64,000 nucleotides of DNA from an uncultured Sulfitobacter sp. (GCF_947500075.1 NZ_CANMQS010000007.1:178399-242398), one strand, 5' to 3'; shown: positions 9,804 through 18,784, counted from the first letter of the stretch. Numbers and translations: made by a program. Notes: a model not told the origin generated them from the letters alone.

Positions 9804-10529
9804 CTACAAAGACATCGCCCCCACACTGCCACCGCCGCAAACATAAAGCGTCTGCCCGGTGACAAACCCGTTCTCCGGGTCGCAGAAAAACAAAAACGCA
9901 TTGGAGATATCGCGCACTGTCCCCAACCGCCCCACCGGAATGCGCTTGGCCAAGTCCGCCTCCCGGTCGCTGCCTTTGGGGATGATGCCCCAGAAGTTAT
10001 CCGTCTGCACCGGACCGGGCGACACCACATTCACCGTGATCCCATGCGGCGCCAGTTCCAGCGCCCAGGTCCGCGCCATCCCGATGATCCCCGCCTTGGT
10101 CGCCGAATAGGCGGTGCGCGTGGGCACCCCCAAAGCCGCGCGTGAGCCGTTGAACATGACCCGCCCGAACTGCCGCTCCTTCATCGACGGCAAACAGGCC
10201 TGGAGCAGCGTCAGCGCCGACCCCAGATGCAGCTGCGTCAGCCCCGCCAGATCGGCGGGCGTCGCCTCCTCCACCAGATTGGGCCAGATCATTCCGGCAT
10301 TGTGCACCAGATGCGACACCGCATGCGCGGCGGCAATTTCCGCCCCCGCCTGCGTCACGGCATCTGCATCCAGCAGGTCCACTTCCACATGCACCAGTTT
10401 CGCATCCGACCACTCCGGCGCGCCGCGTGAGAGAGAGACCACAGTATAGCCCTTCCGGATCAGCCGCTGCCCCAGATCAGCACCGATGCCCTTGCTGCCC
10501 CCCGTGATCAGTGCGGTGTATTCCGTCAT
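9804..10529 (-). CDS. SDR-family oxidoreductase
   Basis: 241-residue classical short-chain dehydrogenase and the last gene of the minus-strand catabolic operon. The cofactor motif TGGSKGIG is near residue 10, NAG near 85, the catalytic Ser is in FNGSRAALG and the Tyr/Lys in YSATKAG. The ATG at 10529 overlaps the stop of the upstream gene by 4 bases; an open extension further upstream has no family similarity. It would oxidise or reduce a hydroxyl/keto group on an intermediate of the pathway begun by the Rieske oxygenase. The actual substrate is unknown. Confidence 0.85.
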   Translation of the reverse strand: MTEYTALITGGSKGIGADLGQRLIRKGYTVVSLSRGAPEWSDAKLVHVEVDLLDADAVTQAGAEIAAAHAVSHLVHNAGMIWPNLVEEATPADLAGLTQLHLGSALTLLQACLPSMKERQFGRVMFNGSRAALGVPTRTAYSATKAGIIGMARTWALELAPHGITVNVVSPGPVQTDNFWGIIPKGSDREADLAKRIPVGRLGTVRDISNAFLFFCDPENGFVTGQTLYVCGGGSVGAMSL

Positions 10530-11299
10530 GCCATCACCATCGCCAGCACCCGCAGGGGGCTGCCTGTCCCGCCTTTGATCTTGAGCGGCGGCGCGATCAG
10601 CAGCGCACCCGTGGGCGGCAACAGATCGAGGTTGCACAGACATTGCAGCCCGAACTTGCCCGCGCCATGCAGCATGTAATGCGCAGGATAGGGCGGCGTG
10701 TAATGCATCCCCTGCCCCGCATCGGTGCCCACGGTCTCTGTCCCGAACCCGCGAATGTCACGCGCCAGCAACAGTTCAATCGCCGCAGGCGTCGGCCCCG
10801 GCGAATGCGCGCCGTCCTGAGCCATGTTGAGGTAATCCGCCCCGCTGCGTTTGGACCAATCCGTGCGCATGAGCACCCATGCGTCTTTCGGGATCATGCC
10901 ATGCTGCGCTTCCCAGGTTTCGATGACCTCCGGCGTCAGTTCAAAATCATCGTCCCGCGCCGCGCCGTCGGAGCAATCAATCACCACCACCGGCCCGACA
11001 AATGCCCCCGGATCAATCTCATCCACCGCCCCGTTCGGCACATCCTTGCCGGACACCCAATGAATGGGCGCGTCAAAATGGGTGCCGGTATGTTCGTTCA
11101 GCGTGATGTTGTGCCACTTCCACGCAGGCCCGCGATGATCATAGGCGCTGACCTCCTCCATCCGGAACCGCGCGCATTGGCCGAACTCCGGCGGCAGCAC
11201 GATCACCGGAAAATCCGGGTCGAGCGTGTGGGTCAAATCCACAATCCGCGCCGTACCCCTGGACAGGGCTGCTGCCACTTCTGAAACTGCCGTGCTCAT
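10526..11299 (-). CDS. Cyclase-family metal-dependent hydrolase (kynurenine formamidase-like)
   Basis: 257 residues. The metal-binding signature HxGTHxDxPxH appears as NEHTGTHFDAPIHW near residue 93. Proteins of this family hydrolyse amides, lactones or cyclic ketones. Start and stop both overlap neighbours by 4 bases (ATGA), so it is translated as part of the catabolic operon. Here it may open a ring or hydrolyse a lactone or enol-lactone after dehydrogenation, which is inference from context only. No kynurenine pathway genes are nearby, so formamidase activity is unlikely. Confidence 0.8.
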   Translation of the reverse strand: MSTAVSEVAAALSRGTARIVDLTHTLDPDFPVIVLPPEFGQCARFRMEEVSAYDHRGPAWKWHNITLNEHTGTHFDAPIHWVSGKDVPNGAVDEIDPGAFVGPVVVIDCSDGAARDDDFELTPEVIETWEAQHGMIPKDAWVLMRTDWSKRSGADYLNMAQDGAHSPGPTPAAIELLLARDIRGFGTETVGTDAGQGMHYTPPYPAHYMLHGAGKFGLQCLCNLDLLPPTGALLIAPPLKIKGGTGSPLRVLAMVMA

Positions 11300-12546
11300 G
11301 CCCCTGCCCCCGTCAATTCACGCTCCAACAACAGCGCGTTGTCCTGCCACCGCGCGTAGACATCCCGCGCGACATCGCCGCAGGTGACCTCCTCCAACCC
11401 GTCAACCAAACCCTGCACCACCGACCGCGCCAGTGCTTTCGGCGTGACCTTGGGCGGGGGCAGCGGCTGGAACCACGGATCGTCCTCTCCCGGTCCCGCA
11501 TAGACGTTCATCACCCGCAGGCCCGACGCCCGGAATTCCGCCCGCAGGCTTTGCGAAATCGACCGCGCCGCCGCCTGCGAGGCGCCGAACGCGCCATAGC
11601 CTGCGTCCGGCACCAACGCCTGCACCGACAGGATATTCACAAAGGCCGCGGCCGCATTGGTCCCGTCCTGCACCCGCGCTGCCATGCCCGGTCCAAACCC
11701 CTGCGCCAGCCGCATCAGGCCTAGCGTGTTCACCTCCATCGCGTCGCGGGCGAATGTCGTGTCGTTCCCAAGCACACCACCGGGCCGGGTAAAGCGCGCG
11801 GTGTTGATCAGGATATCGACCTTGCCACCAATCTCCGCACTCAGCTTTTGCACGGAAGACACATCCGTCACATCCAACGGCAGGAGGGAGACGTCTTCCA
11901 TCGCCTCAAAAGCCGCCCGCGCAGGCCAATGCCGCCAGGCCTCCGGCTCTCCCGCGAACACATGTGCCGCCCCTGCGGCCAGCAAAGCCTCCGCCAAAGC
12001 CAAAGCCACCGGCGACCGCGCGTCAGAGATCAGCACCCGCCGGTGTTTGGGATCACAGGACATCGCCCGCAGCACAGGATCATCTTGCATCACATCACTT
12101 CCTTCCAGCGGCAGCGCGACCAACACGCCCTGCCCCGCCCTATCCAGTTTCAGCGCCATGCGCACGCTGTCGCCCCGCGCCACTTCGCCATGCAGATGGC
12201 AATTCAACATCGGCCCCGCGTCCAGCTTCACCGCCCCCATCCGCCATGGCATCCGCTCGCGGAAGTATGGCTCAGGTGAGACGCGGATGGTGGTTTCGGC
12301 CATGAGCCTGCCGGAGGGGTCCACATCCTGCCATGCCAGATCGTGCGACAGGCATTTCACACAGGCATCGCGCGGCGGGTATTGCACCGCCTGACATTCC
12401 GCACAAACCTGCAAGCCAAACCGCCCTTGCGCCGCCATCGCACCCAACCCCAACGCTGCGCGACTGCGCGTTGCAGGCGGCAACAACGGCGTCGGCGTGC
12501 GTTTCTGCGGGTTCTTCTTCGGCGGGGGTGCCAACGGTTCCGTCAT
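11296..12546 (-). CDS. DUF35 zinc-ribbon/OB-fold protein fused to an SDR domain
   Basis: 416-residue two-domain protein. Residues about 45-150 are a DUF35-type acyl-CoA-associated zinc ribbon plus OB fold: CAEC and CVKC supply the four cysteines, and the OB strand region includes WRMGAVKLDAGP. Residues about 185-400 are a divergent short-chain dehydrogenase-like domain (RVLISDARSPVALALAEALLAAGA, then NTARF, and YGAFGASQAAARS in place of YxxxK). The normal GxxxGxG is degraded and the catalytic Tyr-x3-Lys reads as YGAFGAS, so the domain may be structural. DUF35 proteins normally pair with a thiolase or lipid-transfer aldolase, and such a gene is directly upstream. The start is the ATG at 12546, which has a 4-base overlap. 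Confidence 0.8.
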   Translation of the reverse strand: MTEPLAPPPKKNPQKRTPTPLLPPATRSRAALGLGAMAAQGRFGLQVCAECQAVQYPPRDACVKCLSHDLAWQDVDPSGRLMAETTIRVSPEPYFRERMPWRMGAVKLDAGPMLNCHLHGEVARGDSVRMALKLDRAGQGVLVALPLEGSDVMQDDPVLRAMSCDPKHRRVLISDARSPVALALAEALLAAGAAHVFAGEPEAWRHWPARAAFEAMEDVSLLPLDVTDVSSVQKLSAEIGGKVDILINTARFTRPGGVLGNDTTFARDAMEVNTLGLMRLAQGFGPGMAARVQDGTNAAAAFVNILSVQALVPDAGYGAFGASQAAARSISQSLRAEFRASGLRVMNVYAGPGEDDPWFQPLPPPKVTPKALARSVVQGLVDGLEEVTCGDVARDVYARWQDNALLLERELTGAGA

Positions 12547-13712
12547 GTGCCCGCCCCCTCGATCACTGCGGCGGCAGAACACAATCCCCGGTCATAATTG
12601 ATCACCCCAAAGCCTGAGATTGCCGCCCAACGCGCATCCGGCACCTGCGTCGGCCCTGCGGTCCCCGTCACCTGCCGGATTGCTTCGACCAGCCCAAGGT
12701 ATCCCCCGGCCGCCCCCGCCTGCCCGACGGAGAGTTGCCCCCCAGAGGTGTTGTGCGGGAAATCACCGCCAATGGTCAGGTCGTGCCTGGCCACAAACGC
12801 GGCACCCTCGCCCTTGGCGCAGAACCCCAGATCCTCGAACTGCATCATGCAGATGACCGGATAGTCGTCATAGGTCTGCAACAGGTCGATGTCTTCCGGG
12901 CCATGCCCCGCCATCTCCCACAGCTCATCCACATCCACCGCCCAGCCTCCGCGCAGTTGGATGGGATCGTCGGGGAAGGCATTGGTGCGCTCAATCGTGG
13001 AACGGATGCGGGCGAAAGGCAGACCTTTGGCCACCGCCATGTCTTCGCGCATCATCACAAAGGCCTCGGCCCCCGCGCAGGGCATGACGCAATCAAACAG
13101 ACCAATCGGGTCGGAGATCATCCGCGCATTCATGTAGTCGTCGAGCGTCAGAGGTTTCTTCATCAAAGCCTGCGGGTTCTTCAGCGCATTGGCCCGCTGC
13201 GCGACGGCGATCTGGCCAAAGGCCTCACGCGGGGTGCCAAACTCCGCCATATAGGCGTCCTGCAACAGCGCGAAACTCGCATTGGGGCCGCCAAATCCAT
13301 AGGGAAAGGTCGCATCCATCGAAAAGCGCGAAAACGCCGACAGCAGATTGCGAAAGCTGTCGATGCGGTTGGTGTCGCCGGCCACACAGGCCACCACATC
13401 CACGTCCCCCGCCTGCACCGCCCGCGCGGCCCGGCGCATTGCGGCCACACCGCAGGCCCCGCCCATCGGCACGGTATCCAGCCAGCGGGGCGACAGGCCC
13501 AGATGCTGGGTCAGGCCCACGGGGGTGTCGGGCGCAAGGGTGAAACTGGAGACGGAAAGCCCGTCCAATTCAGGCGGCGTCATGTCGATGATCTTGAGCG
13601 CCTCCCGCAGCGCGCGGGCGATCCACCAATGGGCCGTCTCATTGGTATAGCGCACGTAAGGCACCGAAACGGGTGCGGTCAGCACAACGCCATCATAGGG
13701 CGCGCGCCTCAC
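12543..13712 (-). CDS. Thiolase-superfamily protein (lipid-transfer / aldolase-like)
   Basis: 389 residues with a thiolase fold: MGGACGVAAM (Cys near residue 87) sits where thiolases carry the nucleophile. The C-terminal block HNTSGGQLSVGQAGAAGG replaces the usual GHPxGxSG motif, so the second catalytic His-Pro is missing. This pattern fits SCP2/Ltp-type proteins that act with a DUF35 partner, some of which cleave side chains by retro-aldol chemistry, as in steroid degradation. The start is GTG at 13712, overlapping the upstream stop. Likely job: thiolytic or aldolytic chain shortening of the CoA ester made by the neighbouring ligase. This is inference. Confidence 0.8.
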   Translation of the reverse strand: MRRAPYDGVVLTAPVSVPYVRYTNETAHWWIARALREALKIIDMTPPELDGLSVSSFTLAPDTPVGLTQHLGLSPRWLDTVPMGGACGVAAMRRAARAVQAGDVDVVACVAGDTNRIDSFRNLLSAFSRFSMDATFPYGFGGPNASFALLQDAYMAEFGTPREAFGQIAVAQRANALKNPQALMKKPLTLDDYMNARMISDPIGLFDCVMPCAGAEAFVMMREDMAVAKGLPFARIRSTIERTNAFPDDPIQLRGGWAVDVDELWEMAGHGPEDIDLLQTYDDYPVICMMQFEDLGFCAKGEGAAFVARHDLTIGGDFPHNTSGGQLSVGQAGAAGGYLGLVEAIRQVTGTAGPTQVPDARWAAISGFGVINYDRGLCSAAAVIEGAGT

Positions 13713-15328
13713 GCAGCGGTCCGCTTTTTCAGGGGGCGGGTGTCGATGGTGCCGGGGTCGTCCAACAGGTCTGTTGCCATTTTCTTGAGTTCACCGCGCT
13801 GTAGTTTCTGCGTTGCAGTAACCGGCAGGCTGTCGAGAAAAGCAATATATCCCGGTGCCTTATAGTACGCCAACTGGTCCAGACACCATAAGGTGATGCG
13901 TTTTGCGAGCTTAACATAATCTGTCCCCGCGGGGACAGCCTCGTTTTCGGCAAGCACGATACAGGCGAAAACCTCATCCCCGCGCACCGCATCCGGCACC
14001 GCCGCGACGGCCACCTGCGCGATGCTGGGATGTTTGGCCAAGACCGATTCCACTTCGACCGCCGCGATGTTTTCACCTGAGCGGCGGATGACGTTTTTCT
14101 TGCGGTCGACAAAGTACATCGTCCCATCCGCGGCGCGCCGCACGATATCGCCGGTGTGAAACCAGCCGTCTTTCCACGCCTCTGCGGTGGCTTGCGGGTT
14201 CTTGAAGTAGCCGGCAAAGAAACCGCGTCGCGGGTCCTCCCCAGCCGCCCGCACCAACAGCTCCCCCTGATCGGCATCTTGGCCCTGATCATCGACCAGC
14301 CGCGCCTCGACCTTGTCATCCGGCGCGCCGATGCAACTTGTGCCCACATTGCGCGGTTCGCGATTGGCGCAGATCGTGCCGCCTGCGCCGGTTTCGGTCA
14401 TCGCCCACCCCTCGCTGAGGGGGAAGCCAAAGCGATCTTCAAAAGGTGCATGCAGTTTCGGGTCGATGCCCGCGCCAAACCCGAAGCGGACGCTGTGATC
14501 ACGGTCCTGCGGGGACGGGTTCGCCCCCATCAGCATCGATGGCATCACGCCAAGGTAGTGCAGGCAGGTGGCTTTGCTGTCGCGCACAGACGCCCACCAC
14601 GTGCGCGGATGGAACCGGTCGAGTGCGGTCAGGCAACCGCCCACGGCCACCATCGCCATAAAGGAATAGGCCATGGCGTTCATGTGGAAGATCGGCAGCG
14701 GGGTGATCATCCGCTCGCCATCCGTGTTGAGCGCGCAGATGCCGGTGGCAGTGCTGTACCAGCGGCCCGCTTCGATGAAATATGCGTTGGTGAGGATACA
14801 GCCCTTGGGCTGGCCGGTGGTGCCGGAGGTATAAAGGAGGGCCGCTTCCGCGTCGCGGGCGGCGATGGCGTCTTGGGTGATCGCGTTTGGAAGTGCCGTC
14901 CCCAAGGGGACAACAGGCATGGCGCTGCCCGCTTCACGCGCGGCGTTGCGCAGATCGCCCACACGGGAAGGGATGGAGATGGCAAGAACCGGTTCGGCAT
15001 GGCCGATCATGTAAGCCAATTCGGCCTGCCTCAGATCTGGGTTCACCGGCACCACAGAAATGCCCAGCGCGTTACACGCCAGCCACCATAGGAAATAGTC
15101 CGGACGGTTTTCCAGCAGCAACATGACGCGCTGGCCTTTGACGTAGCCTGTCTCCATCAACTGCTGCTTCTGTGCCGCCACGATTGAGGAAGCCTCGGCA
15201 TAGCCAATCTCTCCATCGTCGATGCCATACACCCCGGCAGTTTCCGGCAGCACGTTCAGGAACGGGCGCTCCGGCCAGCGCGCGGCGCTATCCGCAAAGG
15301 CGTCAAATACGGTTGCGGCGGTGATCAT
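13709..15328 (-). CDS. Acyl-CoA synthetase (AMP-forming)
   Basis: 539-residue ANL-superfamily ligase. The P-loop YTSGTTGQPKG is near residue 168, the adenylation motif reads GWAMTETGAGG near 305, GWFHTGD lies near 392 and the hinge/ribose region is DRKKNVIRRSGENI near 410. The C-terminal lysine motif is TATQKLQRGEL. It would activate the carboxylate substrate of the operon as a CoA thioester for the thiolase/DUF35 pair. Start and stop overlap both neighbours by 4 bases. The natural acid substrate cannot be deduced; an aromatic or alicyclic acid is plausible next to a Rieske oxygenase. Confidence 0.88.
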   Translation of the reverse strand: MITAATVFDAFADSAARWPERPFLNVLPETAGVYGIDDGEIGYAEASSIVAAQKQQLMETGYVKGQRVMLLLENRPDYFLWWLACNALGISVVPVNPDLRQAELAYMIGHAEPVLAISIPSRVGDLRNAAREAGSAMPVVPLGTALPNAITQDAIAARDAEAALLYTSGTTGQPKGCILTNAYFIEAGRWYSTATGICALNTDGERMITPLPIFHMNAMAYSFMAMVAVGGCLTALDRFHPRTWWASVRDSKATCLHYLGVMPSMLMGANPSPQDRDHSVRFGFGAGIDPKLHAPFEDRFGFPLSEGWAMTETGAGGTICANREPRNVGTSCIGAPDDKVEARLVDDQGQDADQGELLVRAAGEDPRRGFFAGYFKNPQATAEAWKDGWFHTGDIVRRAADGTMYFVDRKKNVIRRSGENIAAVEVESVLAKHPSIAQVAVAAVPDAVRGDEVFACIVLAENEAVPAGTDYVKLAKRITLWCLDQLAYYKAPGYIAFLDSLPVTATQKLQRGELKKMATDLLDDPGTIDTRPLKKRTAA

Positions 15329-15798
15329 GGCAGCAACTGGATATTGCGAAACGCCGCGTCGCAGTTGAGGATGTCGACCCGCTTGTTCGCGATCCTGAGC
15401 GCGCCATCCACCAGCGCAAGATCATGCCGCGCGGTCAGTGCCAGCAGTTGCTGTTCGTCCAGCCGCGTCTCCACATAGTGCATGGAGGTGTTGGTCACGA
15501 AGGTATCGCCGTTCATTTCGTCCACGAAGGGGCGCTGGATGACATGGTGGCAGCGGCTTTTGGGTTTCTGGCTGAAGGTGCGCGCGCCGTTCAGGCGTTC
15601 GACCCGCAGTTTGAGCATGAACATGTCCTCATAGAGCAGCGACGTCTCGTTGATCGGATCGGCCTGTTTGTAATCCAGCGGCATCCAGTAGTGGCCGTCT
15701 GGGAGCCAGAGGGCGAGCCATTCGGTGTAGCGCCCTTCGTCCAGCATGCGTGCTTCGTCGTAGATGAAGTCGATCAGTTGATCCTTGGAGACGCTCAT
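15325..15798 (-). CDS. Aromatic ring-hydroxylating dioxygenase beta subunit
   Basis: 157 residues of the SnoaL/NTF2-like beta-subunit fold that pairs with Rieske alpha subunits. Family features are FIYDEARMLDEGRYTEWLALWLPDGHYWMP at the N-terminus (positions about 10-40) and the C-terminal KRVDILNCDAAFRNIQLL. It has a structural role in the oxygenase hexamer. It is translationally coupled to the alpha subunit (ATGA overlap at 15795-15798) and to the ligase downstream. Confidence 0.88.
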   Translation of the reverse strand: MSVSKDQLIDFIYDEARMLDEGRYTEWLALWLPDGHYWMPLDYKQADPINETSLLYEDMFMLKLRVERLNGARTFSQKPKSRCHHVIQRPFVDEMNGDTFVTNTSMHYVETRLDEQQLLALTARHDLALVDGALRIANKRVDILNCDAAFRNIQLLP

Positions 15799-17138
15799 TC
15801 CGCCGCCTCCTGCTGTGCTGTCTGGTCATACAGCATGAACTTTCGCCAGGCATCGAACTGGTTGCGCATCTGGCGTTCGGTGGTGCCGTTCAGCACCGCT
15901 TCTTCGCTGAAATCCTCGTCCTCTTCCAGCAACCGCTGGATGTTGACCCATTCCATGCCGTCCACATGCAGCCCTTCCTGCGCGCGTTCGTACATTTCCA
16001 GATCGTCATGACCCACGATGGAAGTGGGCGCGTTGATCATGCGGTTGTACATCGCGGTGCGGGCGGTCAGCTCATCCGGAGCGCCCACCAAACGGTAGAT
16101 GTAGCTTTCCACGATGGTGCGGTCAGCGGCTAGCGGGATGAAATTACGCAACTGCTGGATCGGGCCTTTGATCATGATGTTGGGGAAGTAGACGGTGTTG
16201 TGCCGGTTCTCGTCGAGAATGGCTTTCGCCTTCTCCTCGCCATAGGTTTCCGCCATCGCTTCGAAATAACCGGGGATGGCGGAGTAGTTGGAGTGGATCG
16301 AATGGTTCACGCCGGTGTGGCCGTGGCCGTTGGGCCAGGTGCGGATGCCCATGCCTTCGAAGAATTCGTAGGGCGACATGAAGGGCGCGATGATCTCCAT
16401 CGCGGGGGGTTTGGGGGCGTCTTCGGGCAGGCCGAGTTCCTCGTAGAGTTTCACGGCGGTGCCGGCGGAGCTTTCGTGGGCCACCATCGGGTGGCAGGTG
16501 TCGGTCTGGTTTTCGACCAGCATCTTCCAGTTGCAATGGTGCAGATAGCGCAGCGGGGGCCCGACAACTTCGAGCCGTCCCTCCGGGGACCGGTCGACCA
16601 TGTTGTCGAGGGAGGACAGGCTGTCGCCGAAGAATTCCTCGAAGCTGATGCCTTCCTCCGCCAGCCGGGCGAAGATGAAGCCGCGATAGTTGTGCACGGC
16701 ACCAACGGCTTTCATGCCTTTGCCGCTGGGGGTGTCCTCCAGCCCGGTGCCTTCGTAGCCTTTCTTCAAAGGGATCGCCAAAAGGCAGCCATCGGTTTTG
16801 AACGACCATGCGTGGTAGGGGCAGCGGAAGAATTTGCCGGTATTGCCCTGCCGGTCGATGACGATCTTGGTGCCCTTGTGCGGGCAGCGATTGTATAAAA
16901 CGTGGATGTCATCGGGTTTGTGGCGCACCTGTATGACGGGTTGGTCGCCGACCTGGGTGGCGAAGTAATCGCCTTTGTTCGGCGTCTGGCTTTCGTGGCC
17001 GACGAAGACCCAGGCATTGGCGAAGACGTGTTTCATCTCCAGCTTGTAGACGTCGGGGTTGATGTAGACGTCGCGGTGGACCTGATTTGGCTGCACCAGA
17101 TTGGCAGCGGCGGCGGGGTCTCCGGTGTAAATGCCCAT
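15795..17138 (-). CDS. Aromatic ring-hydroxylating dioxygenase alpha subunit (Rieske)
   Basis: 447 residues. The Rieske 2Fe-2S ligands are CPH near residue 87 and CPYH near 108. The mononuclear iron site is TDTCHPMVAH near residue 215, with the bridging Asp and two His ligands. It is the catalytic component of a three-part oxygenase with the beta subunit downstream and the reductase 12 bases upstream. It should hydroxylate an aromatic or related carboxylate using O2 and NADH. Substrate specificity is not predictable from motifs alone. Confidence 0.9.
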   Translation of the reverse strand: MGIYTGDPAAAANLVQPNQVHRDVYINPDVYKLEMKHVFANAWVFVGHESQTPNKGDYFATQVGDQPVIQVRHKPDDIHVLYNRCPHKGTKIVIDRQGNTGKFFRCPYHAWSFKTDGCLLAIPLKKGYEGTGLEDTPSGKGMKAVGAVHNYRGFIFARLAEEGISFEEFFGDSLSSLDNMVDRSPEGRLEVVGPPLRYLHHCNWKMLVENQTDTCHPMVAHESSAGTAVKLYEELGLPEDAPKPPAMEIIAPFMSPYEFFEGMGIRTWPNGHGHTGVNHSIHSNYSAIPGYFEAMAETYGEEKAKAILDENRHNTVYFPNIMIKGPIQQLRNFIPLAADRTIVESYIYRLVGAPDELTARTAMYNRMINAPTSIVGHDDLEMYERAQEGLHVDGMEWVNIQRLLEEDEDFSEEAVLNGTTERQMRNQFDAWRKFMLYDQTAQQEAAE

Positions 17139-17150
17139 GTCGTTCCTCCC

Positions 17151-18092
17151 TCAGATATCCAGCACCAGACGCGCGGATTTCGCGCGGCTGACACAGATTT
17201 GCATGACGTCGCCTGCGGCGCGTTCGGCCTCGGACAGGACCACGTCGCGGTGATCGGGTTCGCCTTCCAGCACGTCACATTGGCAGATGCCGCAATCCCC
17301 GCGCTGGCAGTCGTACATCACGTCGACGTCGTTTTCCTCCAGCACGTCGATGATGGAGCGGCCCGGCGGGATGGTAAAGACCGAGCCGTCGTTGATCTGC
17401 ACCTCGAAGGCGGTGTCACCTTCCTGCGGCGCGGCGGCTTCGAAAAGTTCGAAGTGGATGCGATCTGCGGGGACGCCTGCGGCTTCGGCCTTGGCGCGGG
17501 CCGCGTCGATCATGCCGCGCGGGCCACAGACGTAGAGGTGGGCATCGCCCAGGGTGGCGATCAGGGCGTCGAGGTTGAGCGCGCTGGCGTCGTCGTCGCA
17601 ATGGAGCGTGAAGGCTTCGCCCAAGGTTTCGGCGAGTGCCGTGCGGTAAGCCATGATATCCGCGCTGCGCCCGGCGTAGTGGAAGCGGATGTTTTGACCA
17701 GCGTCCTTCACCGCTGCGGCCATGGAGATCAGAGGGGTCACGCCGATCCCACCGGCCAGAAGCAGTGCATCTGTGTCGGGTGTGACCTGGAAATCGTTCT
17801 TGGGCTGGGAGATTGTCAGGGCATCGCCCGCTTGCAATTCATGCATCGCAGCGGACCCGCCGGTGCCATCGTCCTCCCGCTGGACAGCGATGGTATAGCT
17901 GTCGGGGGAAGCGGACACAGGGGTGAATGAGATCAGCGAATAGGATCGCGTGCCCTCCGCAATCTCTACATCGATATGCGCCCCGGCCTCCCAATCCGGC
18001 AATGGCCCGCCCGCAGCGGCGCGCAGGCGGAAGGCAGAGATCCGGTCGGTCAGCGGTTGCACATTGTCGACAACGGCGTCAATTTTGCCCAT
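17151..18092 (-). CDS. Oxygenase reductase (PDR/VanB type: flavin, NAD, 2Fe-2S)
   Basis: 313-residue reductase that passes electrons from NAD(P)H to the Rieske oxygenase. It has an N-terminal flavin-binding barrel (RSYSLISF, near residue 52), a central NAD-binding part (LLLAGGIGVTPLISMA near 110) and a C-terminal plant-type ferredoxin (CQRGDCGICQCDVLEGE with a distant Cys, near 268). I chose the ATG at 18092 because GGAGG stands just upstream; the longer open frame runs through the regulatory region and part of the MarR gene on the other strand. It is the first gene of the catabolic operon. Confidence 0.9.
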   Translation of the reverse strand: MGKIDAVVDNVQPLTDRISAFRLRAAAGGPLPDWEAGAHIDVEIAEGTRSYSLISFTPVSASPDSYTIAVQREDDGTGGSAAMHELQAGDALTISQPKNDFQVTPDTDALLLAGGIGVTPLISMAAAVKDAGQNIRFHYAGRSADIMAYRTALAETLGEAFTLHCDDDASALNLDALIATLGDAHLYVCGPRGMIDAARAKAEAAGVPADRIHFELFEAAAPQEGDTAFEVQINDGSVFTIPPGRSIIDVLEENDVDVMYDCQRGDCGICQCDVLEGEPDHRDVVLSEAERAAGDVMQICVSRAKSARLVLDI

Positions 18093-18114
18093 GTGAGATC
18101 CTCCGTTTGAAAGA

Positions 18115-18130
18115 ATATGAATTTTCATAT
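18115..18130. promoter_or_regulatory. Inverted repeat, probable MarR operator 1
   Basis: ATATG-N6-CATAT (ATATGAATTTTCATAT) lies 22 bases upstream of the reductase start and 61 bases upstream of the marR start. The same half-sites with the same six-base spacer recur before the TRAP transporter at 18702-18719. The position between divergent genes and the MarR gene next door make it a likely operator. Confidence 0.65.
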
Positions 18131-18191
18131 AACTTTGGTCAAGAGGGTTTGTGAAACCGATCAACCACGGGATCCATAAGAAGGGGCATCC

Positions 18192-18659
18192 ATGACTGCA
18201 CAGCCTGAACCCACGGCGCGCCCCGGATTTGTCTCGGACTACCTGCTGTATCTGTTGGCGGCGGCAAGTGACGGGGCCAGTGCGCAGTTTCATGCGCAGG
18301 TGCGCAAGGCCGGGTTGCGGGTGCCGGAGTGGCGGGTGCTGGCCTGTCTGCATGATCGTGACGGGGAGATGATCACCCAGCTGGCGCGGATTGCCTTGGT
18401 GGAACAGTCGCGCCTGACGCGGATTATCGTGCAGATGGAAGACCGTGGGTTGGTTGTGCGGCAGAGCGATCCCCACGATGGGCGGCGCGTTCGGGTGTTC
18501 CTGACAGCGTCGGGCCGGGAGGTGACGCAGGCGCTGGTGCCGCAGGCCAGCGCCCATGAAGCGGCGCTTCTGGCCCGGTTGAAACCGGAGGATGCAGCAA
18601 GGCTCAAGCCAATCCTGCACGCGCTTTTGGAAATGCTGGAGCAGGACACGCCAGAGTAG
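18192..18659 (+). CDS. MarR-family transcriptional regulator
   Basis: 155-residue winged-helix regulator. LRVPEWRVLACLHDRDGEMITQLARIALVEQSRLTRIIVQMEDRGL is the typical MarR DNA-binding core (residues about 40-90), and SDPHDGRRVRVFLTASG is the wing. It lies between the Rieske operon (divergent) and the TRAP transporter (same strand). Matching palindromes stand before both, so it probably represses both until the substrate or its CoA ester binds. This is inference from position and from common behaviour of MarR regulators of aromatic catabolism. Confidence 0.88.
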   Translation: MTAQPEPTARPGFVSDYLLYLLAAASDGASAQFHAQVRKAGLRVPEWRVLACLHDRDGEMITQLARIALVEQSRLTRIIVQMEDRGLVVRQSDPHDGRRVRVFLTASGREVTQALVPQASAHEAALLARLKPEDAARLKPILHALLEMLEQDTPE

Positions 18660-18700
18660 CGCGTGGCAAGAAAACTGTTTTCAAGCCTTGGGAAATGGGC

Positions 18701-18720
18701 TTATATGAAAACGCATATAA
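18701..18720. promoter_or_regulatory. Inverted repeat, probable MarR operator 2
   Basis: TTATATG (18701-18707) and CATATAA (18714-18720) form a perfect 7-bp inverted repeat with a six-base spacer, 65 bases before the TRAP binding-protein start. The core ATATG-N6-CATAT matches the site at 18115-18130. Confidence 0.65.
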
Positions 18721-18784
18721 CCACCGAAACGCGGCGAGAGACCGTGAAGATCAAGAAAATCAAACCTCTAGGGAGACACACCAG

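Noticed and set aside
12735..13865. 376-codon plus-strand open frame opposite the thiolase gene
   Set aside because: It is the complement of a clear thiolase-fold gene, rich in His/Arg without domains.
18093..18620. N-terminal extension of the oxygenase reductase
   Set aside because: It runs through the operator region and the antisense of marR; the ATG at 18092 has GGAGG in front and fits family length.
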